From the NCBI RefSeq assembly GCF_039613825.1, contig NZ_CP154826.1:868001-932000 (forward strand): 64,000 nt of DNA, written 5' to 3'. Numbering within the stretch: the first letter of the stretch is position 1; the number at the start of each line of letters is the position of its first letter. The translations under genes were made by a program, and so were the position numbers. Shown piece by piece: positions 9,143-17,687 of this stretch. This DNA comes from Diaminobutyricibacter sp. McL0608. Lineage in GTDB: Bacteria; Actinomycetota; Actinomycetes; Actinomycetales; Microbacteriaceae. The notes under the pieces were generated by a model, which saw only the letters and a program-made list of their open reading frames with translations, ran no database searches and had not been told where the DNA came from.

Positions 9143-10294
9143 ATGGCAGTGTGGGACGACCTGACAGGTCAGGCTGAAGCCATTGCCATCTTCGAGGCAG
9201 CGGCAAGCGCGCGAGACGGCGGCGCTATGACGCATTCGTGGCTCATCACCGGGCCGCCGGGATCGGGGCGGTCCAACCTCGCCTTCGCGTTTGCCGCCGC
9301 CCTGCTCAGTCCGGGCGACCCCGAAGGCGACCTCGCCACCCGTCGTCAGGTCGACGCACGAACCCACCCCGACCTCGCCGTGCTCAGCACTGAGCGCGTG
9401 ATCATCTCGATCGAAGAAGTGCGCAGTCTCGTCGCGAGTTCCCAATTCTCACCATCCTCCAGCCACTATCGCGTGATGATCATCGAAGACGCCGACCGTA
9501 TGAGCGAACGCACATCGAACGTGCTCCTCAAGGCGCTCGAAGAACCGCCCGAGCGCACCGTGTGGATCCTCTGCGCTCCGAGCGACGCCGACCTGATTCC
9601 GACCATCAGGTCCCGTGTGCGCACCGTCCGCCTGCGCGTTCCGAGCACGACCGACGTCGCCGAACTCATCCAGCGGCGCGACGGCGTCGACGAGGTCGTA
9701 GCGGAGCGTGCCGCCCGCGAGGCGCAGAGCCACATCGGCATGGCCCACCGGCTTGCGACCAATGCGGAAGCCCGGCGGCGGCGCGAAGAGACCATCGCGA
9801 TCGCCCTCGGAATCCGATCGGTCTCCGACGCCGTGCTGGCTGCGGCCCGCCTGCTCGAGATCGCGGGGGCAGACGCCAAGGCGATCACCGAAGAGCGAGA
9901 CGCAGAGGAGCGAGAGCACACACTCCGATCGCTCGGGATCGAACCGGGCGGCACGATCCCCCCGGCCCTTCGCGGTCAGCTCCGGCAGCTCGAAGAAGAC
10001 CAGAAGCGTCGTGCCACGCGCAGTCTCCGAGACGGCATCGACCGCATCCTCGTCGACCTGCTCTCGCTCTATCGCGACGTCGTGATGCTGCAGCTCGGCA
10101 GCGCGAGCGAACTCGTCAACAAAGAACGTCACGACCAGCTGGTGCTTCTCAGCACGCATTCGACTCCGGCAGATACCCTCGCAGCAATGGATTCGATCGC
10201 GTCCGCGCGCGAACGCATCGACGGCAACGTCGCACCCGCACTTGCGCTGGAGGCGATGCTCGTCTCGATCGTGCGCGGGTCAGCACGATCCTGA
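9143..10294 (+). CDS. holB: DNA polymerase III subunit delta'
   Basis: Clamp-loader subunit of the replicative polymerase. The 383 residues begin MAVWDDLTGQAEAI, with the Walker-A-like GPPGSGRSN at 37-45. An EDADRMSERTSNVLLKALEEPP segment, typical of DnaX/HolB AAA+ proteins, follows near 115-135, and SRVRTVRLRVP stands at the position of the SRC sensor motif. The C-terminal collar domain follows. The gene sits 52 bases after tmk and ahead of the S33 lipoprotein gene. The delta' assignment over the tau/gamma subunit rests on length and genome position. Confidence 0.95.
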   Translation: MAVWDDLTGQAEAIAIFEAAASARDGGAMTHSWLITGPPGSGRSNLAFAFAAALLSPGDPEGDLATRRQVDARTHPDLAVLSTERVIISIEEVRSLVASSQFSPSSSHYRVMIIEDADRMSERTSNVLLKALEEPPERTVWILCAPSDADLIPTIRSRVRTVRLRVPSTTDVAELIQRRDGVDEVVAERAAREAQSHIGMAHRLATNAEARRRREETIAIALGIRSVSDAVLAAARLLEIAGADAKAITEERDAEEREHTLRSLGIEPGGTIPPALRGQLRQLEEDQKRRATRSLRDGIDRILVDLLSLYRDVVMLQLGSASELVNKERHDQLVLLSTHSTPADTLAAMDSIASARERIDGNVAPALALEAMLVSIVRGSARS

Positions 10295-10319
10295 GCGCGA
10301 TCGTGAACAAGGAGAAGGC

Positions 10320-11879
10320 GTGACAACAGGCAAGACAATGCGGCCCGGTCGACGTGTCGGGACCCGCTGGTCGGTGCTCGCCGTCTTCACGGTCGTGGCA
10401 CTGACGCTCAGCGGATGCGTCGGGCTCTTCCTGCCGTCTCAGACGCGCGCGACATCGACCCCCGTCGCCGAAGATGTCGCTGCCGACCTTCAGCCGTTCT
10501 ACCAGCAGAAACTCGAGTGGACCAGCTGCGCCAGCGGCATGCAGTGCACGACAGTGAAAGCGCCGCTCGACTGGGCGAACCCGTCGGCCGGGCAGGTCAA
10601 ACTCGCGCTCATCCGTCACCAGGCGACCGGGACGCGCCTCGGTTCTCTGCTGGTCAACCCGGGCGGCCCGGGCGCATCCGGCTACGACTTCATCAAGAAC
10701 TCGCTCGACTTCGCAGCCGACAAGAAACTGCAGGCCTCCTACGACGTCGTCGGGTTCGATCCTCGCGGTGTCGGCCGGTCCTCGGCGGTCACCTGCTACG
10801 CGCCTGCGCAGATGGACGCCTACCTCTACGACATCACGCCCGGAGTTCGCGGGTCAGACGAATGGATCGCCAACAACGTCAGAACGGCCAAGGAATTCGG
10901 GAGCGCCTGCGCGAGCAACACCGGTGCACTGCTCGATCACGTCGACACTGTGAGTGCCGCCCACGATCTCGACCTCATGCGAGCGACACTCGGCGACAAG
11001 AAACTGAATTACCTCGGATACTCCTACGGCACCTACCTCGGCACCGTCTACGCAGGCATGTACCCGCAGAAGACGGGGCGCCTGGTACTCGACGGCGCTC
11101 TCGATCCCGCCTCGGACAACAACGACGTCACCACCATCCAGGCCAAGGGTTTCGAGAGCGCGCTCCGCGCCTACCTCGCGGACTGCCTGGCGCACGCACA
11201 CTGCCCGTTCTCGGGAACAGTCGCAGACGGCATGGCGACGATCACCGACCTCCTCGCGTCAGTCGAGGCGAGTCCGATCCGCAACAGCGACGGGCGTGAG
11301 CTCGGTGCGAACACTCTGGTGACGGCCATCATCTTCCCGCTGTACGACCGCGCGAGCTGGAGGTATCTGAGCAAGATGTTCAGCTCCGTCATGCAAGGTT
11401 CCGCCTCGTTCGCCTTCCAGCTGGCCGACGCATACAACAACCGCAACGATGACGGAACCTATGCGGACAACTCCATGGAAGCCTTCACCGCGGTCAACTG
11501 CCTCGACTACAGCTACAACGCCGATCCGTCCGTCATGAAGCAGCAGGCGGCCGAACTCGCCAAGGCCGCGCCGGTGATCGGTCCCTATCTCTCCTATGGC
11601 GACATCTCGTGCGCGAACTGGCCGTACAAATCGACGCTGAAGCGCGGTCCGATCGCTGCCGCCGGCTCGGCCCCGATCCTCGTCGTGGGCACGACGAACG
11701 ACCCGGCTACGCCGTATGTCTGGGCGCAGAACCTCTCCAGGGAACTCGAGAACGGCCACCTTGTGACCTACAAAGGCGAAGGGCACACCGCTTACAACAA
11801 GTCGAACTCCTGCGTGAACAACACGGTCGACGACTTCTTCGTCCACGGGACGGTGCCGGCCGAGGACCCGAAATGCTGA
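10320..11879 (+). CDS. Secreted alpha/beta-hydrolase lipoprotein, S33 tripeptidyl aminopeptidase-like
   Basis: A 519-residue exported protein anchored as a lipoprotein: basic N-terminus, hydrophobic stretch and lipobox LSGC with Cys33. The start GTG at 10320 is set by AAGGAG at 10309-10314. Motifs of the TAP-like S33 peptidases are present: the oxyanion loop NPGGPG at 113-118, FDPRGVGRSS at 147-155 and the nucleophile elbow GYSYGT with Ser235. A C-terminal TAP-like domain carries the Asp (GTTNDPATP) and His (GEGHTAYN). It probably trims peptides at the cell surface. The same gene follows holB in related genomes, but I know no functional link to replication. Confidence 0.9.
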   Translation: MTTGKTMRPGRRVGTRWSVLAVFTVVALTLSGCVGLFLPSQTRATSTPVAEDVAADLQPFYQQKLEWTSCASGMQCTTVKAPLDWANPSAGQVKLALIRHQATGTRLGSLLVNPGGPGASGYDFIKNSLDFAADKKLQASYDVVGFDPRGVGRSSAVTCYAPAQMDAYLYDITPGVRGSDEWIANNVRTAKEFGSACASNTGALLDHVDTVSAAHDLDLMRATLGDKKLNYLGYSYGTYLGTVYAGMYPQKTGRLVLDGALDPASDNNDVTTIQAKGFESALRAYLADCLAHAHCPFSGTVADGMATITDLLASVEASPIRNSDGRELGANTLVTAIIFPLYDRASWRYLSKMFSSVMQGSASFAFQLADAYNNRNDDGTYADNSMEAFTAVNCLDYSYNADPSVMKQQAAELAKAAPVIGPYLSYGDISCANWPYKSTLKRGPIAAAGSAPILVVGTTNDPATPYVWAQNLSRELENGHLVTYKGEGHTAYNKSNSCVNNTVDDFFVHGTVPAEDPKC

Positions 11880-11909
11880 GCCAGCGAAAGCAACATTCGC
11901 ATTTAAGTG

Positions 11910-11923
11910 GTGCAAGTTTGCAC
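11910..11923. promoter_or_regulatory. Palindrome upstream of tetR gene, candidate operator
   Basis: GTGCAAGTTTGCAC has six-base perfect arms (GTGCAA/TTGCAC) around two central bases. It lies 20 bases before the TetR-family start and in a locally AT-rich stretch. Position and symmetry fit autoregulation by the TetR protein; this is inferred. Confidence 0.5.
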
Positions 11924-11942
11924 AGAACGCAATAATTGGGCA

Positions 11943-12623
11943 ATGAGCGTCATCGAGGAAGAACTGGGGCTGCGCGAACGCAAGCGCCTGGCCACACGTC
12001 GTGCGATCCAGCTTGCGGCTGTGGAACTCGCCAGCAAGCGCGGGTTCGACAAAGTCACCATCGACGAGATCAGCCACCTGGCGAACGTCTCGCCGCGAAC
12101 GTTCTTCAACTACTTCCCGTCGAAAGAGTCGGCGATCATCGGTGAATTGCCCGAAATGCCCGACTCGTTCACGATCGAAGAATTCGTGGAAGCGGGGCCG
12201 CATGAGCCCATCCTCGACGGCATCCGCAAACTTCTGGTCGCGGCGATCGACACGGGCGACCTCGACACCGGCGGTCCGGCGGTCGATGCCGGGGATGCTC
12301 GAACAGCGCGCGACCTGCACAACCTGCGGCGCGCGCTCCTCAAGGACAACCCGGAACTGTTCGCGCTACGGATGGCGAGCATGCATCAGTTCGAGGATGC
12401 GCTCAGTGCGGTCATCCAGCGGCGTCTCGCACACGACACGCCGGGGCTCGCCGACGACCCCGAGACGCTGCACCAGCGGGCGCGCCTTGTCACCTATGTG
12501 GCATTCGCCGGAATGCGCCACGCCTGGTCCTGCTGGGCAGACCACGGCGGTGTCGAACCCCTGGCGGATCGTCTGCGCAGTTCGTTCGAACAGCTCCAGA
12601 CACTCAGCAGCGTCGTCCGCTGA
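11943..12623 (+). CDS. TetR-family transcriptional regulator
   Basis: A 226-residue repressor-type protein. The N-terminal TetR helix-turn-helix spans about residues 12-58 (RLATRRAIQLAAVELASKRG...VSPRTFFNYFPSKESAI), followed by an all-helical ligand-binding domain of unknown specificity. The ATG at 11943 was preferred over the frame-open GTG at 11907 because the N-terminal helix of the family begins just after it and a palindrome lies upstream. The target may be itself or the upstream lipoprotein gene, but nothing in the sequence decides this. Confidence 0.9.
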   Translation: MSVIEEELGLRERKRLATRRAIQLAAVELASKRGFDKVTIDEISHLANVSPRTFFNYFPSKESAIIGELPEMPDSFTIEEFVEAGPHEPILDGIRKLLVAAIDTGDLDTGGPAVDAGDARTARDLHNLRRALLKDNPELFALRMASMHQFEDALSAVIQRRLAHDTPGLADDPETLHQRARLVTYVAFAGMRHAWSCWADHGGVEPLADRLRSSFEQLQTLSSVVR

Positions 12624-12718
12624 TCGCCGCACCGTCCGGGCCGAGCGTGTGTGCGAACGCGCCCGCGGCATCAGGTAAGCTATCTAGCTGTGCGTCGCGC
12701 TCGTAGAGCAAGGCCCAC

Positions 12719-12794
12719 GCCGCCCTAGCTCAGTCGGCAGAGCATCTCACTCGTAATGAGAAGGTCAAGGGTTCGATTCCCTTGGGCGGCTCCA
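12719..12794 (+). tRNA. tRNA-Thr(CGT)
   Basis: A complete cloverleaf: acceptor stem GCCGCCC/GGGCGGC, D arm GCTC...GAGC, anticodon stem TCTCA/TGAGA with loop CTCGTAA (anticodon CGT at 12752-12754), and T arm AAGGG-TTCGATT-CCCTT. The discriminator base is T and CCA is encoded at 12792-12794. It reads ACG threonine codons, which are frequent in high-GC genomes. Confidence 0.97.
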
Positions 12795-12838
12795 GTAGGA
12801 CCCGTCCACGAAAATCGAGCTGTCTGTCTCAATCTGCG

Positions 12839-13588
12839 ATGCAGATTGGGGTTCCGATTTCCCTGGACACCTTGATCAGCTTCGTTCGGGCGATCCACCC
12901 CGACGGTGATGCCCTTGATGCGCTGTCTGATGCGAGGCGGGTTTCTGGCCGCGTCGAGGATCAGGCGGATGCGCTGATCGGCTATTTCGTGGATCAGGCT
13001 CGCCGCGCCGGGGCTTCCTGGAGCCAGATCGGCGACAGTATGGGTGTCTCGAAACAAGCGGCTCAGCAGCGTCATGTCGCTCGCTCGGGTGAGCTGGTTG
13101 CGGGCGGAAGGCTCTTCGAGCGGTTCGCCCCACGCGCCCGCAATGCCCTGGTCGTCTCACGCCAGTTGGCGGCCGACGACGATCAGGCCACCGAGACCGA
13201 GCCTCGCCACATCATCGGCGCCCTGCTCAGTGAGCCGGACAGTGTTGCAGCCCAGGCGGTTCATGCCCTCGGCGTCAGCGACGAGAAGGTGTTCGACGCC
13301 CTACGACTCCCTCCGGTCGTCCGCCTGGAATCCGACGCCAGCGCGGAGCAGACGCGCTCGGTCCAGTTCGGTATCGAGGCGAAGAAGCTCATCGCCCGCT
13401 CGCTGGACATCGCTCTGCACTACGTCCACAACTACATCGGGACAGAGCACCTCATTCTGTCGGGCGCCACCGAGGGTCCGGCCCAAGCCGAGCTCGAGGC
13501 GCTAGGCCTCAGTAGCGCACAGCTTCGCCCGGTGATCGAGAACCTGATCGGCGCAGTGCAGGCAGCCAAGCAGTCGAAGCCCGAGTGA
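12839..13588 (+). CDS. Clp-N domain protein with an HTH-like N-terminal part
   Basis: A 249-residue protein. Residues about 25-75 contain ARRAGASWSQIGDSMGVSKQ, which reads as a helix-turn-helix of the sigma/TrfB type. The rest is a duplicated Clp N-terminal (double-ClpN) domain: ARNALVVSRQLAADDDQATETEPRHIIGALL and then FGIEAKKLIARSLDIALHYVHNYIGTEHLI. There is no AAA+ ATPase module, so it is not a chaperone. Comparable actinobacterial proteins are annotated only as Clp protease N-terminal domain proteins. It may be a regulator that senses Clp clients or a Clp adaptor. The ATG at 12839 is weakly supported, with no clear ribosome site. Confidence 0.75.
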   Translation: MQIGVPISLDTLISFVRAIHPDGDALDALSDARRVSGRVEDQADALIGYFVDQARRAGASWSQIGDSMGVSKQAAQQRHVARSGELVAGGRLFERFAPRARNALVVSRQLAADDDQATETEPRHIIGALLSEPDSVAAQAVHALGVSDEKVFDALRLPPVVRLESDASAEQTRSVQFGIEAKKLIARSLDIALHYVHNYIGTEHLILSGATEGPAQAELEALGLSSAQLRPVIENLIGAVQAAKQSKPE

Positions 13589-13640
13589 CGCCGGCCGGCC
13601 GCCGAGCCGGCAGGGTTTGCGAGGATCTTCTCGGCAGCGA

Positions 13641-14348
13641 TCAGGCGATGTCGCGTGAGACCGCCGCGACGATTGCCGCACCGAGGTCTGCGGGGCGGGT
13701 GAACTGGGGCCAGTGCCCTGTCGGCAGGTCTATCAGCTCGACGTCGTGCATCCGCGACAACTCCGCGACGAAAGGTACGCCTCCGTCAATCCACTGTCGA
13801 AGCTGCTGCGTCGAGAACTCGCAGGCGATGACCGTCGACGGCACGTCGTATCGCCGGGCGTTGTGAAGGTGCTGCCGGTCGGTCATCACCCGATACGGCT
13901 CGGGCACGGCGCGGGCGCGGAAGTTCGCGCGCAGATCGTCGGTGAGATCGATGACGTCCTCGGGCTCGAACGCATCCCACTCGGGAAGCGGCACGCTGTC
14001 GCCGACGGGGGCGTAGTCGTCTGTGACGAAACCGCCTTCGCCGAGGGGCACGCTGTCGACGTAGATGGCGCGTGCGACGCGGTCGGGACGCGCATCCGCC
14101 GCCGCATGGATCATCGCGCCCGCGCCGGAATGACCGACGAGAACCACTGGGGCGGTCGCAGCATCGATCGCGGCGGTGACGGCGTCGACGTGGTCGCGCA
14201 GCCCGATGCCGCTGCGGTCGGCGTCGACGGACTCGAGTCCAGGCAGGGTGAGCGCTTGCACGTCATGACCTGCGTCCACCAGTGTCGGCGACACCCCCGA
14301 CCAGGAGGACGCGTCGAGCCAGAAGCCGGGAACCAGGATGATGTTCAT
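13641..14348 (-). CDS. Alpha/beta hydrolase (esterase-like)
   Basis: A 235-residue cytoplasmic hydrolase starting MNIILVPGFWLDASSW. The HG-type loop is PGFW, the nucleophile elbow GHSGAGA holds the serine near residue 87, and the catalytic His lies in LPTGHWPQF near the C-terminus. It resembles the EstC/salicylate-esterase-like group. It is convergent with the Clp-N gene. Substrate unknown. An upstream in-frame extension to 14438 lacks family similarity. Confidence 0.85.
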   Translation of the reverse strand: MNIILVPGFWLDASSWSGVSPTLVDAGHDVQALTLPGLESVDADRSGIGLRDHVDAVTAAIDAATAPVVLVGHSGAGAMIHAAADARPDRVARAIYVDSVPLGEGGFVTDDYAPVGDSVPLPEWDAFEPEDVIDLTDDLRANFRARAVPEPYRVMTDRQHLHNARRYDVPSTVIACEFSTQQLRQWIDGGVPFVAELSRMHDVELIDLPTGHWPQFTRPADLGAAIVAAVSRDIA

Positions 14349-14479
14349 GCCCGCGATGCTACTCGGGGCATCCGACCCCGCCGCGGCCCGGCCGCAGGCA
14401 CACTGTCCTCGCGTCTCCGCCCTGTTGCGCGCTAGCATCGCAAGCGGCGCCCGGCACCGGCCGGCCCGGAGGGAGACGC

Positions 14480-15475
14480 GTGTCTGCAGGAGCCGAAAGC
14501 CCTATCCGCTGGGGAATCCTCGCGACCGGCTGGATCGCGAGCGAGTTCACCAAAGACCTGGTCCTGACGGGGCACGAGGTGCAGGCTGTCGGCTCGCGGA
14601 ACCTCGAAAGTGCGCAGGCGTTCGCCGACCGGTTCGGCATCCCGACGGCACATGGCAGCTACGAAGAGCTCGCGGCCGATCCCGACGTCGACATCGTCTA
14701 CGTCTCGACGCCGCACGCCTTCCACGCCGAGAACGCGATCCTCATGCTGAACGCCGGCAAGCACGTGCTCGTCGAGAAGCCGTTCACCCTCAACGCGGCC
14801 CAGGCGCGTGAGATCGTCGATCTTGCCGCGTCGAAGGGACTCCTGGTGCTCGAAGCGATGTGGACCAGGTTCCTGCCCCACGTCGTCCGGATCCGCGAGA
14901 TCATCTCCGAAGGCACCCTCGGCGAGCTGCGGCAGTTCGACGCGGATCACCGTCAGAAGGCACCGACGGATCCTCGCCACCGGATGAACGCGCTCGATCT
15001 CGGCGGTGGCGCGCTGCTCGATCTGGGCATCTACCCGATCTCGTTCGCCGCCCACCTTTTCGGTACTCCCGAATCCGTGCTGGCGAGCGCTCGGTTCCAG
15101 GAGGGCGGCGCTGATTCGCAGGTCGCGACGATCTTCCGTTACGCAGACGGGCAACTGGCCACGTCGATCTCAGCGCTCGACACACTGGGGCCCAACGTGG
15201 CGACGATCGTCGGCACAGAGGGACGGATCGACATCGACTCCGTCTGGTACTCGCCGACGACCTTCCGAGTGCTGAACAGCACGGGCGACGTCGTCGAGTC
15301 GTACGACCAGCCGGTCGAGGGGCGCGGGATGCAGTTCCAGGCCGACGAAGCGGAGCGACTGATCCGCGCGGGCGAGCTCGCCAGCCCCATCCTGTCGCCC
15401 GAGGAGTCCGTTTCGATCATGGCGACGATGGATGAGATCCGCCGCCAGATCGGCCTCGTCTACCCGGGCGAATAG
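14480..15475 (+). CDS. Gfo/Idh/MocA-family oxidoreductase
   Basis: An NAD(P)-dependent sugar or polyol oxidoreductase of 331 residues. A Rossmann fold starts at IRWGILATGWIA (residues 9-20). The conserved EKPF motif falls near 100 and the substrate-side GGGALLDLGIYP motif near 175. The GTG start at 14480 follows GGAGGGA. It is monocistronic between divergent and unrelated genes. Substrate cannot be read from the sequence; the family acts on sugars, inositols and dihydrodiols. Confidence 0.9.
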   Translation: MSAGAESPIRWGILATGWIASEFTKDLVLTGHEVQAVGSRNLESAQAFADRFGIPTAHGSYEELAADPDVDIVYVSTPHAFHAENAILMLNAGKHVLVEKPFTLNAAQAREIVDLAASKGLLVLEAMWTRFLPHVVRIREIISEGTLGELRQFDADHRQKAPTDPRHRMNALDLGGGALLDLGIYPISFAAHLFGTPESVLASARFQEGGADSQVATIFRYADGQLATSISALDTLGPNVATIVGTEGRIDIDSVWYSPTTFRVLNSTGDVVESYDQPVEGRGMQFQADEAERLIRAGELASPILSPEESVSIMATMDEIRRQIGLVYPGE

Positions 15476-15533
15476 GCGGGATCCCGGGAAAATGCTGGCA
15501 ATAGCGTACAGATTGGGCGGGTAACATACTCGG

Positions 15534-17012
15534 ATGCGTGAATCGGAGACGACAGAACGAGCGGGCGACACGCCCGCAGCTTCGCCGTTCGCCGGCATCC
15601 TGAGCACGGTGCGCAGGCACCCTCTGGCCTGGATCATCGCCGGTTCGGCGGTTGTTCTGGTCGTGCTCGGGTCGGGCGCGGTCGCTCTCGGCGCATCCGT
15701 CGGCACCTCCGCATCTGCTTCCACTCTGCCCAGCGCGAGCTCCACGCCGACTCCGACCCCCACGCGCCCTGTCGCGGCCCCGACCCGCCCGCTTCCCGTC
15801 GTAGCGCCCGCAGCGACGAAGATCCGCACCTGCTCGGTGAGTGGACTGGCGCAGGACGGCCGCCTGGGCAACCTCGAAGCTCAGGTCGTCAACGCCAAGA
15901 CCGGCGCAGTACTGTTCGACCGGAACGGTGGCAAGCCGGGTCCGACCGCAAGCGTACTGAAGACGCTGACCTCCGCGGCCGCCCTCAAGGTGCTCGGTCC
16001 TGACTATCGGGTCTCGACGACCGTCGTGAAGGGGAGCGCCCCCGGCCAGATCGTGCTCGTCGGCGGCGGGGATGTGACGCTCTCGCGCCTTCCGGACGGC
16101 CAGGCATCGTTCTACACGGGCGCACCCAAGATCCAGGATCTGGCGAATCAGGCCAGGCAGGCGATGGGCGGACAGCCGATCACCTCGATCGTGGTGGACA
16201 CGTCGCTGTTCGGCGGCCCGGTCTGGCAGCCGAGCTGGGATGAGCACGAGGAGCGCGTCGTCGAGGGTTCGACTTCGTACATCACGGCTCTGCAGGTCGA
16301 TGGCGACCGCAACGACCCTACCGCGATCGAGTCTCCGCGGACCACCGACCCGGTCGGCCGCGCGGTGCAGTACTTCCAGCAGTACCTCGGAACGAATGTC
16401 CCGGTCACCCAGGGCACGGCACCGGCCGGCGCCCAGCAGCTCGCAGCCGTGCAGTCGCAGCCGGTCACAGCTCTGATCGACCAGGCGATGTCTGTCTCAG
16501 ACAACACGATCATGGAGGAGCTCGCCCGGCTGGTCGCGATCAAGACGGGCGCGGGCAACACGTTCGCCGCCGAGAATGCCGGTGTGATCTCGGCCCTGAA
16601 AGGGTACGGAATCGACACGACCGGCATCCACATCGCCGACGGCTCGGGCCTGAGCGGCGACAACGCCGTTCCGCCGTCGTATCTCACCCGCCTGTTCGTG
16701 AAGGTGCTGAACCGGGAGAACGGACTCGGTGTCGTCTACGACGGTCTGCCGGTGGCGGGTCAGTCCGGCACGCTCGGCCCGGGCTACGCACGCTTCACCG
16801 GGGCGAACGCGGCAGCGCGTGGCGCGGTGCACGCGAAGACCGGATGGATCGACCACGGCTACACGCTGTCGGGTATCGTCACCGCAGCGGACGGAACTCC
16901 GCTGACCTTCGCCGTGTTCGCACTCGGTCCGGTGAGCGACAACGCCAAGCAGGCGATCGATACGCTGGTCACGGGGTTCTACCACTGCGGGGACAACCTC
17001 ACGAACAACTAG
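15534..17012 (+). CDS. dacB: D-alanyl-D-alanine carboxypeptidase/endopeptidase (PBP4 type)
   Basis: A low-molecular-mass penicillin-binding protein that trims peptidoglycan outside the membrane. The 492 residues start with a cytoplasmic stretch, one transmembrane helix (about 32-55) and a Ser/Thr/Pro linker (about 56-95). The S13 peptidase domain follows. Its catalytic triads are SVLK at 140-143, SDN at 322-324 and KTG at 435-437, in the right order and spacing. In related genomes the gene precedes tilS and hpt, but here a nicotinamidase gene follows. Confidence 0.93.
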   Translation: MRESETTERAGDTPAASPFAGILSTVRRHPLAWIIAGSAVVLVVLGSGAVALGASVGTSASASTLPSASSTPTPTPTRPVAAPTRPLPVVAPAATKIRTCSVSGLAQDGRLGNLEAQVVNAKTGAVLFDRNGGKPGPTASVLKTLTSAAALKVLGPDYRVSTTVVKGSAPGQIVLVGGGDVTLSRLPDGQASFYTGAPKIQDLANQARQAMGGQPITSIVVDTSLFGGPVWQPSWDEHEERVVEGSTSYITALQVDGDRNDPTAIESPRTTDPVGRAVQYFQQYLGTNVPVTQGTAPAGAQQLAAVQSQPVTALIDQAMSVSDNTIMEELARLVAIKTGAGNTFAAENAGVISALKGYGIDTTGIHIADGSGLSGDNAVPPSYLTRLFVKVLNRENGLGVVYDGLPVAGQSGTLGPGYARFTGANAAARGAVHAKTGWIDHGYTLSGIVTAADGTPLTFAVFALGPVSDNAKQAIDTLVTGFYHCGDNLTNN

Positions 17013-17044
17013 GGTCGGCGTTCGTCGACCGGACGGAGGCGCTC

Positions 17045-17626
17045 ATGAGCAAGGCCCTGTTCATCATCGACGTGCAGAACGACTTCACAGAGGGCGGGGC
17101 TCTCGGGGTCGACGGCGGGTCGGCCGTCGCGGCCGGGATCACGCGTTTCCTCGAATCGCATGCGGGCGACTACCGGACGATCTTCGCCTCCCGTGACTGG
17201 CACGACGCCGACAACGACAACGGCGGTCATTTCGCGACCGATCTGGCCCCCGATTTCGTCAACACCTGGCCGGTGCACTGCGTCGCGGGCACCACTGGAG
17301 CCGAGTATCACCCGGCCCTGGCGACCGGCAAGGTGACGTTCCACATCCGCAAGGGGCAGGGCGTCCCCGCGTACTCGATCTTTGAGGGCCGCACCGAGGC
17401 GGGCTCGACCGTGCACAATCTGCTCGACGAGCATGGGATCACCGACATCGACATCGCAGGGATCGCCACCGACTACTGCGTGCGGGCGTCTGCGAAGGAT
17501 GCGCTCGAGCACGGTCAGCGGGTTCGGATCCTCACCGATCTCGTGGCCGGCGTGGCGCCGGAGTCCAGCGCTGCGGCGCTGGCCGAGCTCGCGCACCTCG
17601 GCGCTCGTCTCGAACCTTCCGAGTGA
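17045..17626 (+). CDS. pncA: Nicotinamidase / isochorismatase-family hydrolase
   Basis: Deamidates nicotinamide to nicotinate in NAD salvage. The 193 residues begin MSKALFIIDVQNDF, with the catalytic Asp in that motif, SRDWHDAD as the metal-binding stretch, and the nucleophile Cys in IATDYCVRASAKDA. A GGAGG ribosome site lies just before the ATG at 17045. The length and motif set match PncA better than generic isochorismatases. Confidence 0.93.
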   Translation: MSKALFIIDVQNDFTEGGALGVDGGSAVAAGITRFLESHAGDYRTIFASRDWHDADNDNGGHFATDLAPDFVNTWPVHCVAGTTGAEYHPALATGKVTFHIRKGQGVPAYSIFEGRTEAGSTVHNLLDEHGITDIDIAGIATDYCVRASAKDALEHGQRVRILTDLVAGVAPESSAAALAELAHLGARLEPSE

Positions 17627-17647
17627 TCGTCCGCTGGTTTATTTGCT

Positions 17648-17664
17648 AAGTTAGTTGCTAACTT
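17648..17664. promoter_or_regulatory. Inverted repeat operator before MMPL gene
   Basis: AAGTTAG-TTG-CTAACTT is a perfect seven-base inverted repeat with a three-base spacer, ending 24 bases before the MMPL start codon. The AT-rich repeat resembles a MarR- or TetR-type operator and probably overlaps the promoter. No regulator gene is adjacent, so the binding protein is unknown. Confidence 0.6.
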
Positions 17665-17687
17665 GGCTAGATAACTATGGAGGACGC

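Noticed and set aside
12719-12840. tRNA-Thr as an integration site
   Set aside because: No integrase, no repeated tRNA 3' end and no change of gene content after the tRNA.
12725-13075. Minus-strand frame ending in GNRTLDLLITSEMLCRLS across the tRNA gene
   Set aside because: That peptide is the reverse translation of the tRNA-Thr sequence, a frequent false annotation; the rest overlaps the Clp-N gene antisense.
13589-13640. GCCGGC-rich hairpin between convergent Clp-N and hydrolase genes
   Set aside because: GCCGGC is self-complementary and common in this genome; the stem is too short to call a terminator with confidence.
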